Assembly (NCBI GenBank): GCA_938030645.1
Contig: CALHHQ010000210.1
Span: forward strand, 1-23,502
Length of the DNA: 23,502 nucleotides
Direction of reading: 5' to 3'
Origin: an uncultured Rhizobiaceae group bacterium
GTDB taxonomy: Bacteria > Pseudomonadota > Alphaproteobacteria > Rhizobiales > Rhizobiaceae
Position 1 is the stretch's first letter, and every line of letters begins with the position of its first letter. A program made the translations under genes and the position numbers. Of this stretch, positions 6,487 through 14,807 are shown one piece after another. The notes beneath the pieces were generated by a model, which saw only the letters and a program-made list of their open reading frames with translations, had not been told where the DNA came from and did no database searches.

Positions 6487-7685
6487 TGATCGCCCCCATC
6501 CGAAATGGAAGGCGAATAACCAAGCGCTTCTCGCTTCTCTTCATCGGTTAGGAAATCGGCCGTGTTCAAGCGGTTCCACACGGCCTCTCTCTCAGAGGCC
6601 AAACCTTCCACACGATCTTCATCAACTGCAATTCGAACGGACGTTTCAAACTCATTTTGAAACCAGTGGTTCAGACTATCGAGTGTGCGATTGATCAAAG
6701 GCAGAAGTGTTTGCCGTGCAAAGGCGCGATTTGCTTCCTGATAGTTTGAATAGGTGTTGTCGCCAGGGATTCCGAGCAGCATTGGCGGCACCCCAAAAGC
6801 GAGCGCAATGTCTCTTGCAGCTGCATTTCGCGCTTCCACAAAATCCATATCACGTGGGCTGTGACCCATCGCCTTCCAGTCCAGCCCTCCCTCTAACAAC
6901 AGTGGCCGTCCCGCTCTGTTTGGTCCGGCGTAACCCTCTTCCAATTCATCTTTCAGTCTTGAAAACTGTTCTTGTGAAAGATGATTTCCAGCACTTGATG
7001 AATAAACCAGTGCACCTGAAGGACGAGCCGAATTGTCCAGCAAAGCTTTGTTCCATTGATTGGCGGAGTTGTGCACATCAAGGGCCGTCAAAGCTGCTTG
7101 CAGAGGCGCAAAACCGTAATGATCGTCCAACGGATGAAACAAGGTCAAATGTGCAACATCGCATTTCCCGATATTTGAAACGCGATGCTGTTTTTTGGAG
7201 TTGCCCGTCGTGTACTCAAATCCATGAAGCCAACCGGATTTATCTGACAAAACTTTTACACGGTCAGGTCGCAGGAGATGAAGTTCTTTCGGCGTATCGT
7301 TGAGCCGCACACGTTCAACATAAGCATTGCCGGACACCAACAAGTGCCCAATCAAAGCCTCCATAAATTCTTTGCCACTCTGGCGATTGTTTGGACGCCG
7401 AAGAAGACCGAGCATGGGGTGATTGTCGCATTCCTGCACACCTTCATAACTCAGCAGCGGAACCGCAGCCGCCGTTTCACTGATCAAACGAATGCAGCGG
7501 TAGACAATTGGATTTCCCATAAAGCCGCGTTTTGCAAGGTTGCTATAATCCGCTGGAGTCCATCTGGCGTGAGCTGTGCCAGACATTGCAAACAGACTTT
7601 TCAGCCCGGCAGTTTTCTTCTCCGGCACAGCATGAGCAGGCGTGTTTGATCGCGCCGGCATCAACCAACTTAGGGGATTTTTCAT
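6483..7685 (-). CDS. GTA portal protein (g3-like)
   Basis: A 400-residue phage portal protein of the HK97 family, forming the dodecameric DNA channel at the capsid vertex. Hallmarks are GFMGNPIVYRCIRLISETAA at residues about 54-73, HPMLGLLRRPN, HLLVSGNAYVERV, LHLLRPDRVKVL and FEYTTG. Near the C-terminus come DMDFVEARNAAARDIALAFG and VPPMLLGIPGDNTYSNYQEA, the classic portal signature. The ATG at 7685 has GGAAA upstream and lies 23 bases after the large terminase stop. Its end overlaps the next gene by ATGA. Length and motifs indicate an intact protein. Confidence 0.95.
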   Translation of the reverse strand: MKNPLSWLMPARSNTPAHAVPEKKTAGLKSLFAMSGTAHARWTPADYSNLAKRGFMGNPIVYRCIRLISETAAAVPLLSYEGVQECDNHPMLGLLRRPNNRQSGKEFMEALIGHLLVSGNAYVERVRLNDTPKELHLLRPDRVKVLSDKSGWLHGFEYTTGNSKKQHRVSNIGKCDVAHLTLFHPLDDHYGFAPLQAALTALDVHNSANQWNKALLDNSARPSGALVYSSSAGNHLSQEQFSRLKDELEEGYAGPNRAGRPLLLEGGLDWKAMGHSPRDMDFVEARNAAARDIALAFGVPPMLLGIPGDNTYSNYQEANRAFARQTLLPLINRTLDSLNHWFQNEFETSVRIAVDEDRVEGLASEREAVWNRLNTADFLTDEEKREALGYSPSISDGGDQ

Positions 7686-7708
7686 TCACATTTTCCGATC
7701 AGGTCTGT

Positions 7709-8971
7709 TTAAATCGCGCGAGCACGCGGCAAGTTTCGTGCATTCAACATCAAGTCAGTCAACGCCCACACCAAGGCATCCATGCGATCTGGTGACTTTC
7801 CAGACGACAATCCTTCAAGTCCAAAATCGCACATTTCATCTTCCAGTTCTGGCAGGCTCCCCACATGGGAGACCAATCCTCGTTCGTACAAATGCGCAAC
7901 AGGTTCGGCTCGCAACCATTTCCCGCGCGTGGCCTTTACTTGGCGAATGGGCAGGTTCGGCGCGATGTGCCGTAAAACACTTTCGGCCAAATCACCGCCC
8001 TGGTTGGTTTCTATCACCACACAATCGGCTTCAAATTTTTTGTACAATTCAAATGTCATATTCACCCATTTTTCAGGCGAAACGGCAGATAGTGTTTTGT
8101 CTTGTAAAATATAGGCCCGCTGGTCTTCGCCAATTCCGGCAACCACCAAACCGCAAGCGTCGGATTTCACTGTTCCAGTCACAGGCGGATCAACCGCAAC
8201 AACAACCCGCTTCAGATGCGGTGCAGTTTCGCAACGATAGCGGTCCAACAAATCACGCTGCCATAAAGCATCCAAACGATCATCGATGATCTCACCATCT
8301 ATTTCTTGTCGTCCGAGACGCGTTCCCAAATATTTGCCCACCACACGGTCAAGAAATCCGCTAGCAAGATTGCTTGCATTTTCATGGGTGCGCATTCGCG
8401 ACACGACTGTTCGGTTGTCTTCCAGAATATTCTTCAGCAATCTGATCGGGCGTGGCGTCGTCGTAATCACCTGTCGAGGGTAATCTCCAAGCCGCAACCC
8501 GAATTGCAACATATTCCATGTTTCATCGGCATTGCGCCACTTGGCCAGTTCATCGGCCCATGCCGCGCCAAACTGGGGACCACGCAAAGCATCTGGGTCT
8601 TCTGCCGAAAAGATTTGTGCCACAGCACCATTTGACCATTCCAGCCTCCGTCTTGAACTTATCCAATTTGGTCGGTCACCTGCGTGGTGAACCGACAACA
8701 GCCCAGACTCCCCTTCCACCATCACTTCACGGGCCGCCGCATAAGTTTCCCCAACCAATGCAATATGGCTCACGGGTGCTGTTACAAATGCCGGATCGCC
8801 CGTTGCCAAAGCTCGTATCCATTCAGATCCTGCACGTGTTTTGCCAGCGCCCCGACCACCCAAAAGCAGCCAGTTTGTCCAGTCATCAATCGGAGGCAAT
8901 TGTGCTTCGCGCGCCCATATGGGCCAGCGATGCAACAAATGGGCTTTAAGATCATCCGGCCATGTCTTCAT
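7709..8971 (-). CDS. GTA large terminase, ATPase and nuclease (g2-like)
   Basis: A 420-residue packaging motor subunit. The ATPase domain has Walker A GGRGAGKT (residues 38-45), Walker B-like AAWADE (Asp140, Glu141) and coupling motif TTTP (170-173). The RNase H-like nuclease has VAVDPP (Asp261), VVIETNQGG (Glu321) and PDRMDALVWAL (Asp398), so both activities look complete. It pumps host DNA into the procapsid, headful style in GTAs. I start at ATG 8971, which overlaps the small terminase end by 20 bases; the frame stays open to 9079, but the extra 36 residues lie inside the small terminase gene. No strong ribosome binding site is visible, so coupling is likely. Confidence 0.93.
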   Translation of the reverse strand: MKTWPDDLKAHLLHRWPIWAREAQLPPIDDWTNWLLLGGRGAGKTRAGSEWIRALATGDPAFVTAPVSHIALVGETYAAAREVMVEGESGLLSVHHAGDRPNWISSRRRLEWSNGAVAQIFSAEDPDALRGPQFGAAWADELAKWRNADETWNMLQFGLRLGDYPRQVITTTPRPIRLLKNILEDNRTVVSRMRTHENASNLASGFLDRVVGKYLGTRLGRQEIDGEIIDDRLDALWQRDLLDRYRCETAPHLKRVVVAVDPPVTGTVKSDACGLVVAGIGEDQRAYILQDKTLSAVSPEKWVNMTFELYKKFEADCVVIETNQGGDLAESVLRHIAPNLPIRQVKATRGKWLRAEPVAHLYERGLVSHVGSLPELEDEMCDFGLEGLSSGKSPDRMDALVWALTDLMLNARNLPRARAI

Positions 8972-9434
8972 GGCTTGAGACAGATTTTCTGTTCGCTTCA
9001 AGTCCACCAACGAGCGCTTCAATTTTGTGATCAAGCGCAAGTGTGTCGTCAGTTGTAGATTGGTTTTTGACGTCATCAATTTCGCTTTTCAATTGATCGA
9101 GTGTTCGCTCCTCCATGGCACCTAGTTTCAGCGCTACATTTGCCAATGACTCCATTGTTTTTGCGATTGCTGGAATCGCTCGTGCGGACTTCTCCAAATC
9201 AGGTTGCGCCGCTTGCTCTTCACTTAACTGCACCATCTGCGCGTCAACGATTTCGCTCAAACGCCTTTGCAATCCGACGACGGCGTTTTTGACCTGCCAA
9301 TTTTCTTGTCGAACGTGAGCATTAAATGCCGCGATATCTTCACCACTCAACTCGGCAAGCAATGCGATGGGCGCGGCCCAATGCTCATACAACACGCGCA
9401 AAACCTGACACTTTCGCTCAGCAACTATGGCCAT
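8952..9434 (-). CDS. Small terminase-like protein, first gene of the GTA cluster (g1-like)
   Basis: A 160-residue protein without a motif I can firmly name, called by position directly before the large terminase and at the cluster head. The N-terminus (CQVLRVLYEHWAAPIALLAE, then LSGEDIAAFNAHVRQENWQV) looks like a helix-turn-helix of the type seen in small terminases. The middle is long and helical (GLQRRLSEIVDAQMVQLSEE, IPAIAKTMESLANVALKLGA), fitting an oligomerising coiled coil. GTA small terminases are known to lack cos-site specificity, which fits random packaging. The ATG at 9434 has only a weak GGAA upstream. Its end overlaps the large terminase start by 20 bases. Confidence 0.75.
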   Translation of the reverse strand: MAIVAERKCQVLRVLYEHWAAPIALLAELSGEDIAAFNAHVRQENWQVKNAVVGLQRRLSEIVDAQMVQLSEEQAAQPDLEKSARAIPAIAKTMESLANVALKLGAMEERTLDQLKSEIDDVKNQSTTDDTLALDHKIEALVGGLEANRKSVSSHEDMAG

Positions 9435-9526
9435 GCAAAAATTCCAGTTCTCTAAGATTTATTTGAATTTGTAATTGAGTACAGAGAGTGGCAGTTCGTC
9501 TCGCGCACCTCTCCGATTGTGTCCTA

Positions 9527-9555
9527 AGACTACATCAAGACCGCATCGGTGTCAA
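9527..9555 (-). promoter_or_regulatory. Candidate GTA cluster promoter
   Basis: On the minus strand a perfect -35 TTGACA (9550-9555) is separated by exactly 17 bases from a poor -10 TAGTCT (9527-9532). Transcription would begin near 9519 and leave an untranslated leader of about 85 bases before g1. A good -35 with a weak -10, and two direct repeats just upstream, fits an activator-dependent promoter. Confidence 0.5.
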
Positions 9556-9560
9556 TGAAT

Positions 9561-9586
9561 ATTTTCCTAAAAAGATAATTTTCCTA
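9561..9586 (-). promoter_or_regulatory. Tandem TAGGAAAAT repeats upstream of the GTA promoter
   Basis: The 9-mer TAGGAAAAT occurs twice in the same orientation (minus strand, 9578-9586 and 9561-9569), 17 bases apart. The nearer copy ends 5 bases before the -35 element. The distal copy overlaps the stop codon of the ycgN gene. The same 9-mer recurs in the gafY promoter region at 19939-19947. This is the layout of activator half-sites. Confidence 0.5.
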
Positions 9587-10138
9587 TTTTGTCGGATCTT
9601 GATCGGCCCAATCGACGAGATAAAACTCGTATTCTTCAACGGATATTCCGTCTTCACTCACGGTTTTTTGTTGCACGCTAATTCCAGCATCATGAACGGA
9701 TTTCATGGTTCCGGATATAAGTGGGTGCCAAGTTGGCAAAGACTTCCCCTCTTCCAGCAAGCGGTATGCGCAAGTGGGTGGCAGCCATGAATATTGACCA
9801 ATCGTATCTGGGGTCAACTTGATGCAATCAGGCACGGTGTCAAATCGATTTTCATAATTAGAACAACGACATGTGTTGTCGTCCAGCAATGTGCAAGCAA
9901 TGTTGGTGAAGTGGATTTTTCCAGTGTCCCAGTCTTCCAACTTGTTCAAGCAACATCTGCCGCATCCATCACACAAAGACTCCCATTCTTCCCCATTCAT
10001 CTGGGCCAGAGACTTCTCCTCCCAAAATGGCTTTTGATGGGAATTTGCCGAAATGGTGGAATCTGACGACACTGACTTGCCCCTACGGGATAAATGTTGG
10101 AAAATACTAGAAGCGGATAACGATCCGAATTTTTTCAT
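9584..10138 (-). CDS. ycgN: YcgN-family cysteine cluster protein (UPF0260)
   Basis: A conserved cysteine-cluster protein of unknown biochemical function. The family signature is complete: LCDGCGRCCLNKLEDWDTGK, IHFTNIACTLLDDNTCRCSN, RFDTVPDCIKLTPDTI, and WLPPTCAYRLLEEGKSLPTW. The many cysteines suggest metal or Fe-S binding, but that is inference. The N-terminus is uncertain: ATG 10138 gives 184 residues, ATG 10147 and GTG 10159 are further options, and GTG 10072 (with GGGG upstream) gives 162 residues, nearer the usual family length. The longer starts leave only 32 bases or fewer before the divergent PBP gene. Transcription could run on into the GTA cluster, whose first gene is 149 bases downstream. 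Confidence 0.9.
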   Translation of the reverse strand: MKKFGSLSASSIFQHLSRRGKSVSSDSTISANSHQKPFWEEKSLAQMNGEEWESLCDGCGRCCLNKLEDWDTGKIHFTNIACTLLDDNTCRCSNYENRFDTVPDCIKLTPDTIGQYSWLPPTCAYRLLEEGKSLPTWHPLISGTMKSVHDAGISVQQKTVSEDGISVEEYEFYLVDWADQDPTK

Positions 10139-10170
10139 CACAACCATGAAGCGGAGCACGCGTAAAGCCC

Positions 10171-12342
10171 ATGCGCGACCGATTTGAACAACGTAAAAAG
10201 TGGTCAGCCGTCAAAAGCCTCATGAGTTTCGATTCATGGGTCGATGACGCCATGTACCGTTTCAAATCCGGAAGTGGCGATTGGTGGGAATCCCTCACCA
10301 TATTTTTCCGTCGATTCCGTGTTTACGGCTTCAAAAAAGGTGTCGTAGAAGTGTGTTGCGAAGGCCTCACGTTGGGCGTGGTTGGTGCGATCCTCATGCT
10401 TGCCTTGGCCAAACCCGCCTTTGAAGAGACTGAGAAAGATTGGCGTACCAGCAAAAAATACTCGGTCACTTTCCTAGACCGTTTTGGCAACGAGATTGGA
10501 CGTCGGGGAATTTTGCATAATGATGCCGAACCCATCGACAGTTTACCCGATCACTTCATCAAAGCTGTTATGGCCACCGAAGACCGTCGTTTCTTTGAAC
10601 ATTTTGGCATCGACTTTTTGGGCCTGTTCCGCGCGATGGTTGAGAATGCACGGGCGAATTCAGTGGTTCAGGGTGGGTCTACCATCACCCAACAGTTGGC
10701 AAAGAACCTGTTCTTGACCAACGAACGGACGCTTGAACGGAAGATCAAAGAAGCGTTCTTGTCTTTGTGGTTGGAATACAATCTTTCTAAGAAAGACATT
10801 TTGAAGCTCTATTTAGACCGCGCCTATATGGGCGGTGGTGCATTTGGTGCAGCAGCAGCAGCGGAATTCTATTTTCAAAAAAACATTCGCGATGTGACTT
10901 TGGCTGAGGCGGCTATGATGGCTGGGCTCTACAAAGCTCCAGCGAAATACGCACCACATATCAACCTTCCAGCCGCTCGTGCGCGAGCCAACGAAGTTTT
11001 GACCAATATGGTGCAAGCGCGTTTCATGACGGAAGGTCAGGTGATCAGCGCGAGACGCAGCCCGGCAAACGTTGTTCGACGCCAAAAGAAAGAATCGCCA
11101 GACTATTTCCTCGACTACGCATTTGAGCGTGTGAAGGAACTCTCCCTTGGCTTTCCGACCACAACTCTCATTGCAAAAACAACCCTCGACCCCAGCTTGC
11201 AGAGCGCTGCAGACGATGCCGTTCTATCTCATCTTCGCCAGTATGGTGCTGAATACAAAGCCAATCAGGCAGCAATGGCGGTGATTGAAAGTGGCGGCGA
11301 AGTGCGCGCCATGGTTGGTGGTCGTGACTATGGTGAAAGTCAGTATAACCGGGCATCGCGAGCAAAGCGCCAACCGGGCTCAACCTTCAAACCCTTTGTT
11401 TATACCTATTTCATGCAAAAGGGTTACAAGCCCAAAAGCGTCGTCAATGGCGGCTCTATTCGAATTGGCAAATGGGCACCCAAAAACTATGGCGGAAGAA
11501 GTTTTGGTCGTGTTGATCTCACCACAGCTCTTGTGAAGTCGATCAACACCGTACCCGTTCGCATTGCTCATCAATTGGGCCGTGGCCCTATCGTTGATTT
11601 GGTCGCGAAAATGGGGGTCGATTCTCCCATCAGTGCTGAACCCGCCATGCCGCTCGGCACCAACGAAATGACCGTGTTGGAACAAGCCACTGGCTATGGC
11701 GTGTTTATGACGGGTGGACTTTCCACCAATCGGCACTCTGTCACGCAAATCACCGACGCTGCTGGTGAAATGCTCTACAATTTCAAAGACAATGGCACGA
11801 AACGCGAGCGTGTCATTTCGGAAGATGCTGCAAAGTCCATGAACATTATGCTGTCACAAGTGCCCGAATGGGGTACGGGTCGCAGAGCGAAATTGGAAGG
11901 CATAAAAACGGCTGGTAAGACGGGCACAACACAATCGTATCGCGATGCTTGGTTCGTTGGATATACTGGTAACTACGTCGCGGCTGTTTGGTTTGGAAAT
12001 GACAATTACGGCCCCACAAATCGCTTAACAGGTGGTCGCCTTCCGGCAATGACGTGGAAGAAATTCATGACCTATGCTCACAAAAACACTGAGCTCAAGC
12101 CCCTGCCCTTTGTGGAAGCAGAAAAGCCGACCGAAGCAATCGAAAAAAACACACCAGATTCCAATAAACCAGCTGACATTCCTTTGGTGCTTGCACGCCA
12201 AAGGCCACTTCCGCTGGCAACCGGAAAACTGCTGAGGTCGCTTGCTCTTGAATTGAAAAACGCGCAGCCGCTTGAGAAAGTAACGGTATCTGGATTGCCA
12301 CAAAAACCATCTCTCACCGTCAATTCTGTGCCAAAGAACTAG
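10171..12342 (+). CDS. Class A penicillin-binding protein (PBP1A-type transglycosylase/transpeptidase)
   Basis: A 723-residue bifunctional peptidoglycan synthase. A cytoplasmic N-terminus is followed by one membrane anchor (about 65-84). The glycosyltransferase domain has ATEDRRFFEHFGID with catalytic Glu137, GGSTITQQLAKNL (168-180) and KIKEAF with the second Glu (194). The transpeptidase domain has PGSTFK with nucleophile Ser404 and Lys407, SIN at 457-459, and KTGT at 583-586. Both active sites are complete. The C-terminal tail (about 640-723) is proline- and lysine-rich. The sequence resembles the rhizobial form with the conserved FFRRFRVYGFKKG pre-membrane segment. The ATG at 10171 lacks a clear ribosome binding site; ATG 10222 is an alternative. 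It is divergent from ycgN with little promoter space. Confidence 0.95.
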   Translation: MRDRFEQRKKWSAVKSLMSFDSWVDDAMYRFKSGSGDWWESLTIFFRRFRVYGFKKGVVEVCCEGLTLGVVGAILMLALAKPAFEETEKDWRTSKKYSVTFLDRFGNEIGRRGILHNDAEPIDSLPDHFIKAVMATEDRRFFEHFGIDFLGLFRAMVENARANSVVQGGSTITQQLAKNLFLTNERTLERKIKEAFLSLWLEYNLSKKDILKLYLDRAYMGGGAFGAAAAAEFYFQKNIRDVTLAEAAMMAGLYKAPAKYAPHINLPAARARANEVLTNMVQARFMTEGQVISARRSPANVVRRQKKESPDYFLDYAFERVKELSLGFPTTTLIAKTTLDPSLQSAADDAVLSHLRQYGAEYKANQAAMAVIESGGEVRAMVGGRDYGESQYNRASRAKRQPGSTFKPFVYTYFMQKGYKPKSVVNGGSIRIGKWAPKNYGGRSFGRVDLTTALVKSINTVPVRIAHQLGRGPIVDLVAKMGVDSPISAEPAMPLGTNEMTVLEQATGYGVFMTGGLSTNRHSVTQITDAAGEMLYNFKDNGTKRERVISEDAAKSMNIMLSQVPEWGTGRRAKLEGIKTAGKTGTTQSYRDAWFVGYTGNYVAAVWFGNDNYGPTNRLTGGRLPAMTWKKFMTYAHKNTELKPLPFVEAEKPTEAIEKNTPDSNKPADIPLVLARQRPLPLATGKLLRSLALELKNAQPLEKVTVSGLPQKPSLTVNSVPKN

Positions 12343-12394
12343 AGTCGGTTATGCAAATCGCGAAACAATCAGAGCAAACAGTTTAGAGCAATTT

Positions 12395-12970
12395 GTGCGG
12401 TCCTTTTTACAACTCTTCCTTGTTCTCGTTTGCGGCCTGGCGCTGGGTGCATGGGCAGCTTGGTATTCCGTCCAGCGCAACCATGGTTTTGGTGCGCTCA
12501 ACATCGGCGTATGGACAGCATGGCCATCCGCTGGCGATGTAAATTCCGACCCCTACACCCGTGCAAAAGTTGCTGCTGAAGGTGAAGTGCCCCTAGGCGC
12601 TGCGGAAGGCTTGGCTTTTCACGCAACTCAAGATGAACAAGGGGCACCTCTTCGACGAGAATGCCAATATGATATCAGCGGCCAAACGCCCCTGGCGCGA
12701 CTTTGGACACTGACTGCTCATTCATTAGAGGGCGAAGTTCTTTTCCGAGATAACAACACGGCAGCATCGATTGTGTCGCGAAACCTTTCACGTCGCCCTG
12801 ACGGTTCCATAAGCATGCAAATTGGCAAAACCGTTGCTCACTCCAACTGGATTAATCTGGATGGAAACGGTCCCTACCAGATTGTCATACGGCTTTATGA
12901 TTCACAGTTGGGCAGGGCCAGCGATGTCTCTGAAACGACGATGCCAACAGTGAGGCTGTTGTCATGCTAA
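12395..12970 (+). CDS. DUF1214 domain protein, membrane-anchored
   Basis: A 191-residue protein with an N-terminal signal anchor (residues about 4-24, LQLFLVLVCGLALGAWAA) and a periplasmic DUF1214-type domain. Recognisable segments are LNIGVWTAWPSAG, DPYTRAKVAAEGEVPLGAAE, CQYDISGQTPLARLWTLTA and, near the C-terminus, GPYQIVIRLYD. Biochemical function is unknown. The start is GTG at 12395 with only a weak upstream AGAG. It overlaps the DUF1254 gene by 7 bases, so the two are an operon pair as commonly seen in Rhizobiales; it may read through from the PBP gene 52 bases upstream. Confidence 0.88.
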   Translation: MRSFLQLFLVLVCGLALGAWAAWYSVQRNHGFGALNIGVWTAWPSAGDVNSDPYTRAKVAAEGEVPLGAAEGLAFHATQDEQGAPLRRECQYDISGQTPLARLWTLTAHSLEGEVLFRDNNTAASIVSRNLSRRPDGSISMQIGKTVAHSNWINLDGNGPYQIVIRLYDSQLGRASDVSETTMPTVRLLSC

Positions 12971-13542
12971 GCTTCAAGCGTCTGATTTATCTGGCATCAG
13001 TCACACTTTTGGTGGCCGGCATTATTCACATATTGGTTGTTTTGTTGATCCCTTCCTATGCCGCCAAAGATGCTTGGGCAAAGCTTGGATCCGAAGACAA
13101 CTTCTGGAAGTTCAAGCCCATTTCATCTGCAGGTCGCAACAAAATCGCAATTCCGCTGCTGGACCCTGCGTTTGATGTTTCAGCTTGTCGGTTTGACCTG
13201 ACTGATGCCCCTTTAAAAGTTCAAGCAAATGGCAATCTGGCTTTTTGGTCTGTCGCAATTTTTGATCGATTGGGCCGAAATACTTACAGTTTCAATGATC
13301 GTACGGCGATTGAAGGCCAATTGTCCTTGATTGTTGTGAACGCCGTGCAGTTGGCGCGATTGCGCAAAGATCAGCCCGACGAGTTAAAGGAAAGTGTGAT
13401 CGTTGAAGCCAATCAAGGCCAAGGTTTCGTTCTCATTCGAGCATTGCGTCCAGATGCCAGTTGGAAACCAATCACTGATGCCTATTTAGCAAATGCCAGC
13501 TGCGAAAAATTCGATTTCGAAGCTCAGGAGAGCAGCGGATAG
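12964..13542 (+). CDS. DUF1254 domain protein, membrane-anchored
   Basis: A 192-residue protein with a membrane anchor at residues about 7-30 (LIYLASVTLLVAGIIHILVV) and a periplasmic DUF1254-type domain. Segments include DPAFDVSACRFDLTDAPLKV, FWSVAIFDRLGRNTYSFNDR, LSLIVVNAVQLARLR and GFVLIRALRPDASW. Function is unknown. Two cysteines, in SACRF and near the end (NASCEKF), could form a disulfide. Its ATG lies inside the end of the DUF1214 gene, implying translational coupling and perhaps a complex. No terminator is evident in the 100 bases that follow. Confidence 0.88.
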   Translation: MLSFKRLIYLASVTLLVAGIIHILVVLLIPSYAAKDAWAKLGSEDNFWKFKPISSAGRNKIAIPLLDPAFDVSACRFDLTDAPLKVQANGNLAFWSVAIFDRLGRNTYSFNDRTAIEGQLSLIVVNAVQLARLRKDQPDELKESVIVEANQGQGFVLIRALRPDASWKPITDAYLANASCEKFDFEAQESSG

Positions 13543-13618
13543 CTAAGCCATGAATCGGCCACACTCAACTTCAAACAGGTAAGCGGCAGCATCAGCTAAA
13601 TTGTGCCCCCAGCTTGTT

Positions 13619-13637
13619 ATGGTTAACAGAATGCTAA
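13619..13637 (+). promoter_or_regulatory. CtrA-like site upstream of the DUF2336 gene
   Basis: ATGGTTAA (13619-13626) is the exact reverse complement of the CtrA half-site TTAACCAT. It also starts a TTAA-N7-CTAA arrangement (13623-13637), one base from the full CtrA consensus TTAA-N7-TTAA. The site lies about 50 bases before the chosen DUF2336 start. The call is from motif match only. Confidence 0.4.
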
Positions 13638-13685
13638 GACTTGATGGTGCAATCTGACCGCCAAACCTTCAGTTGGCGATTCACA

Positions 13686-14807
13686 ATGCACCACTCGCAT
13701 CAAACTTCTTCATCGACTCAGTCCAATTCTCTGGCCGCCACATCGTCACCAGAAAGCTGCGACGACTTGTTTTTGATGGCTTGTGACCGCTTTTGTGACA
13801 TCAACAATGAAGACCCATTGACAGCGAGCCAGTTCAGCGAAGCATTTTATTTACTCATTGACGATGTCAGTTCCCAGACTAAAACAGCCGCAGCCCGTGC
13901 AATCGCCAATACACCTCATACTCCCAGAGCGATAGCGCTCTATTTTGCTATGGAATCGATTGATATTGCGGCACCTGTGCTTGCGCGATCTGCAACGTTG
14001 GGACAGTTGGATTTATTGCGGATTGTTGAGGCAAAAGGTTCCGAACATGCGGAAGTCATCTCGGAGCGCGATGATCTGGGCCGTACACTCATTTCACGTC
14101 TGTATTCGCTTCAAGATGAAGCTCTCGATGCAAAACTGGAAGTGAATGAAAGCGTCGCAACCAACTATGAAGCCAAATCTGCAAACGCCTTGTTTGCCAC
14201 GATACATGGACAGTTGGAACTTTCAGTAAAAACGGAAACAGCATCTGACGAAGAAACATCAGGACAAACAGTCAGCAAATCGGCGACACATAAGCTGTTA
14301 CAGGCCGCAGCGCGCGGCAAAAGACTGGATGTGGCAGCAGATCAATCTGAAGATGCGATTGTCGAAATAGGCGATCAGAACTTTGGAGATTCTGTAGAAC
14401 GCGCGGCCCGTTTGGGCAGTCGCCAATCTGTCGGTGTGCTTTTGACCAAATTCATGAATCTGGACCTCAACACTGCCTTTCAAGTCTTGGAAGACAAATC
14501 GGGAGACACGCTTGCGGTTGCATTGAAATCACAAAACGTGAGCCCAGAGCAATCCAACCGTATTTTGATGCTGACCTTCCCGCAGATTGGCCTGTCCGTT
14601 CATAATGCTCAGCGATCCATGAATTTCTACAACCAGATTACAATGGCAGCTTGTGAAAATGCCGTGGCGCAATGGCCGAAAGCGGCGAAACCTGTTCACG
14701 AAACGGTTCTCACAGATACGCAGAAAATCAAGACCCCGAGAGACACCGGACGTTATCAAAAAGGCGGTTCAGCCGAAAACGTGCGCGAAGAAAGACGCAG
14801 CGCCTAA
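13686..14807 (+). CDS. DUF2336 domain protein
   Basis: A protein of 373 residues from ATG 13686 (388 if started at TTG 13641). The N-terminal tail is polar and low-complexity (HHSHQTSSSTQSNS). The body is helical and repeat-like, with ANTPHTPRAIALYFAMESID and APVLARSATLGQLDLLRIVE, which is the DUF2336 pattern of short HEAT-like helices. The middle is acidic, and the C-terminal 50 residues are basic and probably disordered. Function is unknown; family members in alphaproteobacteria are often tied to the CtrA regulon. I prefer the later start because the CtrA-like site at 13619-13637 would be too close to the earlier one; neither start has a clear ribosome binding site. It converges with the DUF1491 gene, their stops sharing bases 14804-14807. 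Confidence 0.82.
   Translation: MHHSHQTSSSTQSNSLAATSSPESCDDLFLMACDRFCDINNEDPLTASQFSEAFYLLIDDVSSQTKTAAARAIANTPHTPRAIALYFAMESIDIAAPVLARSATLGQLDLLRIVEAKGSEHAEVISERDDLGRTLISRLYSLQDEALDAKLEVNESVATNYEAKSANALFATIHGQLELSVKTETASDEETSGQTVSKSATHKLLQAAARGKRLDVAADQSEDAIVEIGDQNFGDSVERAARLGSRQSVGVLLTKFMNLDLNTAFQVLEDKSGDTLAVALKSQNVSPEQSNRILMLTFPQIGLSVHNAQRSMNFYNQITMAACENAVAQWPKAAKPVHETVLTDTQKIKTPRDTGRYQKGGSAENVREERRSA

Noticed and set aside
1..9434. Reading the cluster as an active prophage or prophage remnant
   Set aside because: No integrase, repressor, replication gene or attachment repeat is seen, and the cluster head borders a housekeeping gene directly. Gene order and the DUF2460/DUF2163/GTA chaperone set match RcGTA. 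The part beyond the left edge is unseen.
10171..12342. Long frames on the opposite strand of the PBP and GTA genes
   Set aside because: They are shadows of strongly supported genes, with low-complexity or Cys/His/Arg-rich translations and no family motifs.
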